Position numbers and translations under genes: made by a program. Shown one piece after another: positions 55,286 through 64,000 of a DNA stretch of 64,000 bases. The notes under the pieces were generated by a model that did not search any database, was not told the origin of the DNA, and saw only the letters and a list, made by a program, of their open reading frames with translations. The DNA is taken from contig CM055109.1 of NCBI GenBank assembly GCA_029204225.1, forward strand, positions 5,959,053-6,023,052, read 5' to 3'. Origin of the DNA: Diphasiastrum complanatum. Taxonomy: Eukaryota; Streptophyta; Lycopodiopsida; Lycopodiales; Lycopodiaceae. The stretch's first letter is position 1; the number at the start of each line of letters is the position of its first letter.

Positions 55286-55974
55286 CCCTCACTGTTTTCA
55301 TAAGTAACAAAATGAACTTGGACCCAGCTTTAAAATTGGTCATGTACTCTACTTTCACACATGTGAACCAACCATTTGAAGTTTATTTTCTAATTTGGCC
55401 TCGTATAGGCTCAAATTGCCAAACTACTAGTAAAGTGAGAAACTAGTTGACAATTTTGACACTTTGTCATAGAACATTCTTTAGACTATTTCCATGATAA
55501 TTGAACTCTTTCTTTATATTGCACCATTTTGTTTTGGTGTGCAAGGACATGCAAATACTCTCTAGATCCCATGGGCTACATGAAAGTGTTTGAATTTTAG
55601 CCATTGTTAGAGCATATTAAGTTCCTATATTTTCCTTTCAATTCAACATTTACCTAGTTATTTGAAAGCCTTAGAGTCTTCCAAGACTTTGACACCATTG
55701 GCTCAGAGATGTCAACATGCATAAGATTAAATGGCTAAGCATACCTATCAATTTCATTTATGTGAAATTATTGTCTATGTTGTTTTTCATAGATATGGGC
55801 TTCCCATGTTTCCAACTCCCTTTGTCTATTCTAATCAAAACCTCTAAGCATATTGCATATTCCCATCCCAAGGTGCACCATTCATTGTGCAACAAGATGT
55901 TTACGTTGGCTTTTCTGATGCTATGAAGACTCAATGAAGGTTTTTATGTTCCTCCTTGCAAGGGATATCCTCGA
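55286..55974. other. Junction DNA between two inverted copia halves
   Basis: No coding motif recognised. AT-rich with CACATGTG words typical of LTRs in this window. Confidence 0.35.
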
Positions 55975-56187
55975 TTTCCTCAAGGGGAAATAAAAAAGGC
56001 AGTCAATGAACACGAAAGTCAATGAAGACGAAGACGAATGGTTCACGAACTTGAACATTTGAAGATGCGAAACACGAAGAGTTTCACAAATATGAATGAT
56101 CCACGAACGAGATTCCCTTCCGGTCCTATAGGAGTACCACCAGAGATCATGCAAGTACCAGAAGTACAGAGATATGATCTAATGGCA
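55975..56187 (+). mobile_element. Internal 3' end fragment of copia family J
   Basis: The plus-strand DNA repeats the end of the minus-strand element (53,018-53,230): AACACGAAAGTCAATGAAGA ... GGTTCACGAACTTGAACATT ... AAGTACCAGAAGTACAGAGA, leading into the LTR at 56,188. It is thus an internal-LTR junction with no RT upstream. Confidence 0.8.
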
Positions 56188-56916
56188 TGACATCAGCAGA
56201 TACTTCCTAGGTCGTGGCTAAACTGCCACTCTTGTAATTCTATGGTTAGTTGTAGATGGTTATTCACTCTAATCTTAGAGAGACTGTACTTACTAAATAA
56301 TACTTGACATATATCAATAGGATACACAGTGTGTAACCAAGTAAGAAAAGAAGAACAAGAAGTAGTCTGATGCTAGTAAGCAATCAAGACGAAAATAGAA
56401 AGAAGCTCTGCTTGTGTGCGAGAAGACAATTCTGTCTAGGATTAGAAGATCCGATTGTCCACTAGTAAAGCGAGACTAATACTCGTGAGAGAACCGTGCT
56501 TTTCTCACCCCAATGCACTGCGTGGATTCACGTGCAGTGCCCTGAAGAAATCAGAGAAAGTCAATATAGATTATTTTTTGGTTGTGTCTGATCTTGAATG
56601 TCGAATGCTTATGTTGTTTATTTTAATATGTCTGAGTTTTCTTTCGCACCTTAGTTGAAATGAAGTCGAATGCTATATTAATTTTATGAACGTAGATCAG
56701 TAATACCTGACTACCCTCTGGAGGATTGTAGGAGTGTTTCAGCTGGTAGTGCGCAGCGAACGCATCTGAACTCCATCCGAATATCAAAAGAGAGTTGCGA
56801 ATGTTTTTGTGAATTTTTCTTCTCACGATTCTGATCATTCGTATCGGAGCACCACTCGACTCTCATCAGTGGTATCAGAGCACTGACCCGATTTTCTCAT
56901 CAGTGGTATCAGAGCC
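56188..56916 (+). mobile_element. LTR of copia family J with duplicated PBS
   Basis: LTR 56,188-56,868 (TGACATCAGC...CTCTCATCA), then G and TGGTATCAGAGC at 56,870-56,881. The segment CTCATCAGTGGTATCAGAGC (56,862-56,881) is repeated at 56,896-56,915, so the element has two PBS copies about 34 bp apart. Similar to 52,328-53,017 on the opposite strand. Confidence 0.85.
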
Positions 56917-57057
56917 ACCCTGTCATATTCTGACATAGTCGAGAAGCTAGCAGATCCAAGAGGCCAAGCATTCAGACAATCAACCAAACGACAAGAAAAA
57001 CAGACTTCAAGAAGCAATCTGCTCACAAGATTTCAGACGAAATCAAGAAGTCAGATT

Positions 57058-58668
57058 ATGATGCTGGAAGATCAGTTGACGAATCTACAGTGGGATGGAA
57101 AAGACCTCACCTCTTTCGTGAGAAAGATGAAGGATCTGTTTCTATCACTACACAACTCAGGAGAAGAGAATGCAGTATCAGCTAAGAAGCATCTCACATA
57201 TCTGTTGAGAGCATTACCTAGATCTTTCCAGACGACACGAAACCTGCCTGCGAAAGATCCTACCACGAACCTCGAAAAGGCGATTGTCGAGATTCGAGAG
57301 GAAGTCGAGGCCAGAGAGCATCTTGATCACAAAGATGGTTCTGAACAGGCACTCTACGGCAACAAAGACAAATCAAAGAAACAGTTCAAGACTAAGAGGG
57401 AGTCGAATTAGAGGCAGGATCGTGACCAGCAAGCAGAGGGAACCAACAAAAGCAACTGGAAGACCAAAGGAAGGTCGAAACGACAAGATGCCGACAGGAA
57501 GACCTACACGAGATGTAGAAGAGACGGGCATACAAAACATACCTGCTGGCTCAATCCCAAGATTGAGTGTATCCACTACCATAAGAAGGGTCATGCAGCC
57601 ATGGATTGCCGCCAGAAACCCAAGAAACAGATCAGCACAGAACAGACAGGAGAACGATAATAGTTCTTCCTATGTCGAGGAGCCCAAAAGCTCGAAGATG
57701 GGCGAAGAAAGAATGAACAAAAATTGCTCGACTGCCTACATCAGTGAAGATGTGTGTGCAGCATCAACGTTTGACACGCACGAGGTGATCCTGGATTTGG
57801 GATGCACCTCGCACTTCGTGACATCAAGACGAATCATGTCTGATTTCAGAAGTGCAGATCCCTCAAGATTCATAGTTCTTGGAGATGGATCTAGACATCA
57901 AGTGAATGATATTGGTTCACTTTGGCTCAACACCAATGACAGAGATAGACGACTCGAAGACGTTCTATTTGTGCCAACTCTGCAGCAAGACTTGCTCTCT
58001 GTAGCAAGAATAGCAGATGCAAGGATGCTTGTGACGTGTTCTAATGAAGCATGCAACGTGATTGATGCCAGCACTAGAACTCTCATTGCTCAAGGCAGAA
58101 GGAAAGGGAACCTATATCATCTAAAGGTATGCCTACTTGCAGATCAGGTACATCAGACTCATGACGACTCACCAGACACTCTGTGGCACAGAAGACTCTG
58201 CCACATGAACTCAATGGCACTCTACCAGGCAAGTCATCATAGAGCAATAACAGGGGTCAACATCTCAAATGCAACCAATTCGGCCACCTGTGATGCATGT
58301 TTGAAAGGCAAGATGTCACACACACCATTCGTCAAAGACTCCTACAGAACAACAAAGATTCTGGAGCTGGTGCACTCTGACATCTGTGGTCCATTCAACG
58401 TGATCTCAGTAGGAGGTTCAAAATATTATATAACCTTCATTGATGATTATAGCAAGTTTGCCAGAGTGTATTTTATTCAGAATAAATTTGAAGCACTCGA
58501 CAAATTCACAGAATATGTGAATTGGACTAAGAGATGCACAGGTAGCAAGGTGAAGCAAATCAGAATAGATCGAGGTGGCGAATATATCTCGAATCGCTTC
58601 ACTGACATCTGCAATGATCGTGGCATCATTCATAGAAGAACTGCAGCCTACACACTGCAGCACAATGG
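57058..58668 (+). pseudogene. Ty1/copia gag-protease-integrase half, plus strand
   Basis: Gag (57,058-57,411) reads QLTNLQWDGKDLTSFVRKMK and continues past a TAG to two degraded zinc knuckles (CRRDGHTKHTC; CIHYHKKGHAAMDC). After a frame change near 57,650 the protease reads ILDLGCTSHFVTS (normally D-S/T-G-A). Integrase: LWHRRLCHMNSMAL with CDACLKGK, ELVHSDICGPFNVISVGGSK, TFIDDYSKFARVYF and IRIDRGGEYIS, stopping at AYTLQHNGV just before the catalytic-E block. An LTR begins exactly there (58,669). Same family as the RT half at 53-55 kb. Confidence 0.92.
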
Positions 58669-59160
58669 TGTTAGTTCATTTCTAGCTTTGATTTGGCAAT
58701 TTTGGCCAATATGACTATTTTAGGGCTAGTTTTGGATAAGCTTGGCCGAATGAGTCTAGAGAGAGGAGATAAAGTCATCAAATTTAGCTATAAATAGCAA
58801 GTAGGTTGTGAATATTGTAAAACCTAAGTGGCATTCCACTTTTGGAAGGCTTGGGATCAAGACTATCTCATTATTTTTTGTTCTCGTCTACCGGTGACTA
58901 GAATACTTGTTGTAAGCTTGATCTATCTCTATTGAATAGTGATAATAAATGATTTGTTGCTGTTTTATGGCTTAATAAAAGAGAATTGGATCAGATTTTT
59001 TCATATGTTCAATAGCTTTTGATTCTATCTTGCTTTGGTAGAGTTATCTTGATCATATTAGAAATTCTATGTGTAGAATTGTCTACAAATTTGACATTTG
59101 TTTTTGTGCATCTTCTATGAAGATTTAGCAAAATTTAGCTTGATATTTTCTCATCATTAT
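58669..59160 (+). mobile_element. LTR-like insertion into copia integrase
   Basis: Begins TGTTAGTTCATTTCTAGC precisely where integrase coding breaks off. It contains a TATA box CTATAAATAGC near 58,789 and AATAAA-like signals further on (near 58,974). No PBS or matching partner LTR was found, so it is a truncated or solo LTR with an undefined right end. Confidence 0.5.
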
Positions 59161-59252
59161 GTACATATGTAAATATCACATGTGTGGATCATGTTCCCAC
59201 GTGTGGAGGGTAGGCATGAGGTAACGGTGCACAAAAGTGATAGGTACGGTTG

Positions 59253-59973
59253 TAGTATCGCTCTTGTGTGCACGCAAAGAGATGAGGCGATGAGGGAGCA
59301 AATGGGGCACGCAGAGAAGCGATATGACACAAAAATTAGATGAAAATAAGTGAAAATGACCCCCGCACTCGAGACCATGTGCCCTCAAAATTTGAACGTG
59401 TGGTCACATGTGTGATCCAAACCATGCAATCAAAAATTGCCATGTGGCTTTCGCATGTGGTTATCTAGTTGCCCAATGAAACCTCGACACGTGCCATGTT
59501 CCAACGAATCAGTCCTTGACACATGGCGACTATACGGATTCACTTGTGTGGCCATTAAGAGCCAATTGTAGGATGGCACATGGCAGTTGATCGTTTGACT
59601 TGCACGTGTGAAACAACTATAAATGGCACAATGTCCCCAAATTTTTTTTTTTGTCTTTCTCGAATATGGCTAGAGGATAGAGCATTATAGTCAAATCACT
59701 TCTGCGAGAACCTTTGGTAGTTCCAGAGCCAAAACAGCCATTTTCAGCTCAAGCTTTTTATACAGATTCATCAAAGCTTTGAGACCAAACTTCTCATTGT
59801 GCATGTTAATGCCAGGACAGGCAAGAGTAGGAATTTCTAATAGACTCAGTAGGTTCTAATTCTTGATGTTGCACACCTAATTTTCTTATGATTTTCATCA
59901 CATATCGCTTCTCTGCGTGCCCCGTTTGCTCCCTCATTGTCTCGTCTCTTTGTGTGTGCACGAGAGCGATACT
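59253..59973. repeat. Long inverted repeat, about 73-bp arms
   Basis: The left arm 59,253-59,327 (with GATGAGGGAGCAAATGGGGC) is the reverse complement, at roughly 85-90%, of 59,901-59,973 (with GCCCCGTTTGCTCCCTCAT). The loop of about 570 bp holds a TATA-like CTATAAATGG near 59,620 and a poly-T. It could be a foldback element or two LTR fragments in opposite orientation. Confidence 0.7.
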
Positions 59974-60249
59974 TCAAGCGTACATATCGCTTCTGTGTGT
60001 GCGTAGTATACTCCTTTTTTCACGGATACTCCCCTCTCACACATAATCGATACTAGGCAATGCCTACCTCGTCGAGAGTTCTTGTTGTCCAGATTTCTCA
60101 CTAAGTTTGGTATAACTGAGCGCATAGAGAACTTCAAGTCCCTCTTCCGGCCTTTCTTACATGTGTTTAGTACAACACAATAGAGTCCGGATGTCTTTTA
60201 TGACCAATATGTCAGATTCAGGGATATAATCAGTATCCCTTTAATCTCT

Positions 60250-61584
60250 TTGTGTAATTTGTCGTTTATGCATTTCACTGACCTTGTACATACTTTTTCA
60301 CATTATAAGCAGCGGCTAGACAGGATCTACACTAAACTTTTTGACCAATTTAAGAATTCTAGTGAATGTAATTGTTGTAAACGAAAATGTCGTTTTCTTG
60401 AATATCAAATGAGATTCGTGTTTTTCCTATTAGTACAAATCCCAATAGAGTCAGATACATCGATTTCTAATACTGAGATCCCTTCATCCTCCACTACTAA
60501 ACATTCCATAAAGGATATCAGTCATTTCTTAGTGGATACTCCTGGTAAAGACACTGACTATTTGAGTGTAGATACTGATAAGCCGAGGGATGCTTTCATT
60601 GGCTCTAATGCCAATATTGAGAACAAAATTGCTGATGTACATTCTAAATGCTTTTTTTATTTGTCAAAATAATATATAAACGAAGATGTGTACATCACAA
60701 CATCAAATCTATGTGTGTTTTTTTTTTATTATCGAGAGGATGAGGTGCTTTGCCTTGTCAAGCACCATTTCTGAGTACTCTGACATTGTTGATTTTGAAA
60801 CCAAAGACTTGGTGCCAGACATTGACTATGATGATGAAGAAGGTATTCTGACTGGTGAGGAATGTTTGTCCTTGGCTATGGGAAATGTTCATGATCATGG
60901 ACGAATTTTGCCATCTGATGAGAAATTTATTTCATTCCAGTCCAGCTGGGATTCTCCTGTCCATCGGTTATGAAATTTGTAGATGATTCTTCTTCAAAAG
61001 GTGGTCACAATATAGATCATCTCGAACTAGTTGCAGCAAATGATGATGAATGCGTAAGTTTAGAAGTTTTACTGTATGTTTATCTGATGTATGTGTTCTA
61101 TTAAATTTTATAAACTAAAAAATCCAATTTTGTTATGCAGAATACACTTTTGATCGATGATTTTGCTACTCATCGAGGGGGCTTCAGACAACATTCATCA
61201 TCTTTCCACAAGAATAATGGTCTCGACCACTACTTGAGGCACTTTCAGAAAAATGAAATTTGCGTTGCTCATTCCAACGAACTCAGTCCAGTTGGAGAGA
61301 CTATGATAATGGCTGTGAAAGCCTTATCTTATTATCTAGGTGGACATAAATTTGCTAAAGCAAATAAAATAATTTTTGTGAAGAGATTGTATGTTTTGAA
61401 CATATTAAAATTTGTAGATGGGAATGTACCATTAAGGAGTTCCCATTATTCATTATATACAACGTATATAGAATTGAGTGGTAACAAGGACAATGCGCAT
61501 CTTCTGGATGCATTTGCAAGTAAAGAGTTACTGCATGATAGCACAACAATTGGACAAGATGAAATATCAGATCCCATTGAATGA
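60250..61584 (+). pseudogene. Unidentified multi-exon gene, partly degenerate
   Basis: Plus-strand pieces: 60,250-60,672 with a Cys cluster (FKNSSECNCCKRKCRFLEYQ) and a Ser/Asp-rich stretch; 60,735-60,972, acidic (DIDYDDEEGILTGEECLSLA); a continuation in a shifted frame to 61,053 (ELVAANDDEC, donor GTAAGT); and 61,141-61,584 after acceptor TTATGCAG, open for 148 codons (LLIDDFATHRGGFRQHSSSF ... GETMIMAVKALSYYLGGHKF) to a TGA. The 87-nt intron 61,054-61,140 joins in phase 0. I do not recognise the protein. It is tail-to-tail with the transposase-like gene on the minus strand. Confidence 0.4.
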
Positions 61585-61970
61585 AACTTTGTATATATTG
61601 AATATTATGAATACAATTTATATTTGTAGCATCTTCATAGCTCTGAATTTTTAGCTTCTTTGCTGCTCAATGAATTTGCAAGCTTTTCTAAATTTGCAAG
61701 CTCTGTGGTAGAACCACTAAAATAATTGGCAAATATAGTTTCATTTTTCATTGGTTCCTCCATGTTGTGTATTTCGATGAAATGATGCCCATGCTTGCCA
61801 ATGTGACTTCTCCATCCCTTGTGATGGCCAAATAGTTAGGCTTCCATATTTGGTTGCAAAAAATGATGTATGATCTCTTAGTATTTGTTGCACATGTCAA
61901 AATCATAATATCAGTCTTATGCTTGGATCAAAATATATAGTTGAATTGAAAGCTATTCTGAGCATGCATA

Positions 61971-63927
61971 CTAATTAACCATGTAATGAGTGATGTGATC
62001 TTCTCCCCATGCTTTTGATACTACATCAACAAAATCGACACAAGTCTTTTGTAGAGCTCTCTTATCAGTATCAAAAAATTTGTCTTTTCTTAATATTTTA
62101 ATCATATTGTCAAGCTTCCTCCATACATCAACTTTCAGTAATCTTGATTTGCCAATCACTCCTGAATCTTGAGTGGCAGCAACGATATCTTTCAAAACTG
62201 AGTGTTGAATGTTAGAAGCCTTACCAGTATGGTTTGATAGGAATCGACATGCTTTTGCTCCTTCGATGCTTGGCTTAGTAGGCATATTTCCTAACTTTCC
62301 ATAAAGCTTTTCATCTTTCTATATTTTGACATGTCCCTTATGAAGTCCTGCTTTCGATAAAACTTCTTCTAATCGACAAATAGCTTCTTTCGCTAATGAT
62401 GCTTGCTTACTATTCAATGCAGAAGCTATATGAAGATAAACGAGCTTCTCTATTATCCTAACTTTTGCATGAAGAGTGTGGACATGCACATTTTTCAAGG
62501 GAATAGGCAATATTGGCTTCCAGTTTGGATCTGCATTTTCTCTAGTAATTTATGTACTTCTAGTTACATCTTTTGCCATTTTCATGCATTATAAACAAGG
62601 ATGTTTAGATGTAGCACCGTGAGAGACATTATACATGCATTTCAATGATTTCAAATCACCTGCTAAGTTCCATTCAACATTGAAGCCTCCAACTTCTAGA
62701 ACATTGAGAAATCCTTCGTCCATATGGTCCTTGATGATCCTAGGGTAAGATTTCCTAGAGAATATCCATGATAATATATCATGATTCTCCTTCAGTACCT
62801 GTCCTAAGAATAAAACCAACTTAGTTAAATAAGAATTCTTGCTATCCATTGAATTTAATTTAATAATGAAAAAAATTACTTGAAAGGCCGCCAACCACCA
62901 TATATCATTTTCGGATTGGACACTGAATCTGAAATTTCCTTGGTCCACTGTTTGTGATAGTGCACCATTCATGAGAGTTATACTAACTCTCTCGATCTTC
63001 TGCCCTTTCACAATCCTTGACTCATCTAACTTAAGTACTATGATTATTTTACCATTCACCTTTTCTAAGGTTATATCATAAAATGTGACCATGTATGTTA
63101 GCAAGTGATTTAGATCAACAAAGAAGTTGTTTGATGAATTATAAGATATTGATCTTCCATCACTTTCATACACTTCCTCAATATAAAATGGAGTGCCAAT
63201 GATCTTATGCATACCTATGTTTAATGTATTCCTCTCTGTCTTCAAGTGATATGACCTTGGGATAGGGACTTTTCTAATTTGAACTTGCTTAAAAGCTTCT
63301 CTAATAAGTTGCATATGCTTCTCTGCTAATACCTGCAAAATCACATGCACCCTGAACTATTGTCTTATCTAAAATTTTCTGAATGTCCAACATCAAAGAC
63401 TTTGCAATTTTGCACTTTACATTGGAACTCCTATTGTTCATCATGATACACTCAATGGATTTGCCTGTCAATATTGAGCCCAATGACATTCGAATTGAAA
63501 CATTGTCCTTAATATTTTGATGAGCTACTAATGCAGATCTGCAAAAAAATCAGATAGTGAGCAGAACATCACAATAGCTGAAATAAAACTCTGTCATTGA
63601 TCAAGTTACAAAAAATCAGAATATGCTTACTTGAATGCATGAATTCTTCTATTTTGATACCCTCCTTTTGAAAGAGTTTGAATATCCTTGCAACTTTGTC
63701 GCTTTCGCTTCTTACTCCTAGTCTCCTTCCTTTTAGCCACTTCCACATCCTTCAGTAATTGTAAGTTTTCCGTACAAATAGATTGTAAGATTGATTGTAT
63801 TTGCTCTAGTTCTGATTTGATGTCTCCGTAATGATTCATTATTTCTTTTAAGTTGTTCATTTTCCTCTAAAGTCTTTTGGACATGACAAAATATCCTAGT
63901 AATCCAGTATGCCCATTGCATATCCAT
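61971..63927 (-). pseudogene. Transposase-like multi-exon gene, decayed
   Basis: In sense: a coiled-coil N-terminus (63,627-63,860; ELEQIQSILQSICTENLQLL, then basic RSKKRKRQ); donor at about 63,626; an exon from about 63,539 (SALVAHQNIKDNVSIRMSLG); a long frame 63,350-62,589 containing GKIIIVLKLDESRIVKGQKI and NVEWNLAGDLKSLKCMYNVS, then HGATSKHPCL, a TAA at about 62,565 where Tyr would fit, CMKMAKDVT; VHVHTLHAKVRIIEKLVYLH (62,319-62,510), a TAG, and 62,285-61,971 ending WGEDHITHYMVN. The GDLK...C-x2-C and LHA-x3-RI-x-EK pattern resembles a widespread uncharacterised family I associate with DDE-type transposons; this is from memory and unverified. At least three stops or shifts. Confidence 0.45.
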
Positions 63928-64000
63928 GTAACTAAATGAGTTATTGAAAAGAATTTGGGATGAGTCAATGTGTTAGGATCTTGAGGATACAATGTTCCGT

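Noticed and set aside
57373-57594. Minus-strand ORF antisense to copia gag
   Set aside because: Shadow of the gag/nucleocapsid coding strand.

Overview
The window looks like nuclear DNA from a land plant with a large, repeat-rich genome. The signs are several Ty1/copia and Ty3/gypsy families (two gypsy remnants carry chromodomains), initiator-Met-tRNA primer binding sites (TGGTATCAGAGC) beside many LTRs, a LINE reverse transcriptase with a plant-type zinc tail, long (GA)n/(CA)n microsatellites, and AT-rich introns of about 87-90 nt. Species or lineage cannot be decided from the sequence. Almost every coding stretch is broken by stops, frameshifts, deletions or nested insertions, so most of the window is old retroelement debris. 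There is no operon-like structure.

Layout. 1-4.3 kb: exons of an unidentified plus-strand gene or genes, with a perfect 450-bp tandem duplication at 2,814-3,713. 6.4-8.5 kb: a chromovirus tail, and a copia integrase-RT remnant fused to a gypsy RT scrap, all minus strand. 8.5-17.7 kb: LTR and leader remnants, local tandem repeats, microsatellites, a copia RT scrap and a LINE remnant. 18.6-21.9 kb: a decayed minus-strand copia element. 21.95-30.1 kb: a long minus-strand gypsy element with an extra ORF region downstream of integrase. 30.2-32.9 kb: copia fragments and an LTR. 33.3-34.3 kb: a cluster of GC-rich perfect palindromes. 35.95-37.2 kb: a multi-exon, partly broken gene resembling beta-class DNA amino-methyltransferases, cut at its 3' end by a retroelement leader, PBS and LTR. 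37.8-48.2 kb: a chromovirus split by a nested 5.6-kb copia element. 48.2-51 kb: coiled-coil and gag scraps. 52.3-58.7 kb: two oppositely oriented halves of one copia family. 58.7-60 kb: LTR-like DNA and a long inverted repeat. 60.2-63.9 kb: two tail-to-tail, intron-bearing, decayed genes, one of them transposase-like.

The most interesting non-retroviral loci are the methyltransferase-like gene, the palindrome cluster upstream of it, and the convergent gene pair at the right end. No intact autonomous mobile element, rRNA, tRNA or CRISPR array was recognised.
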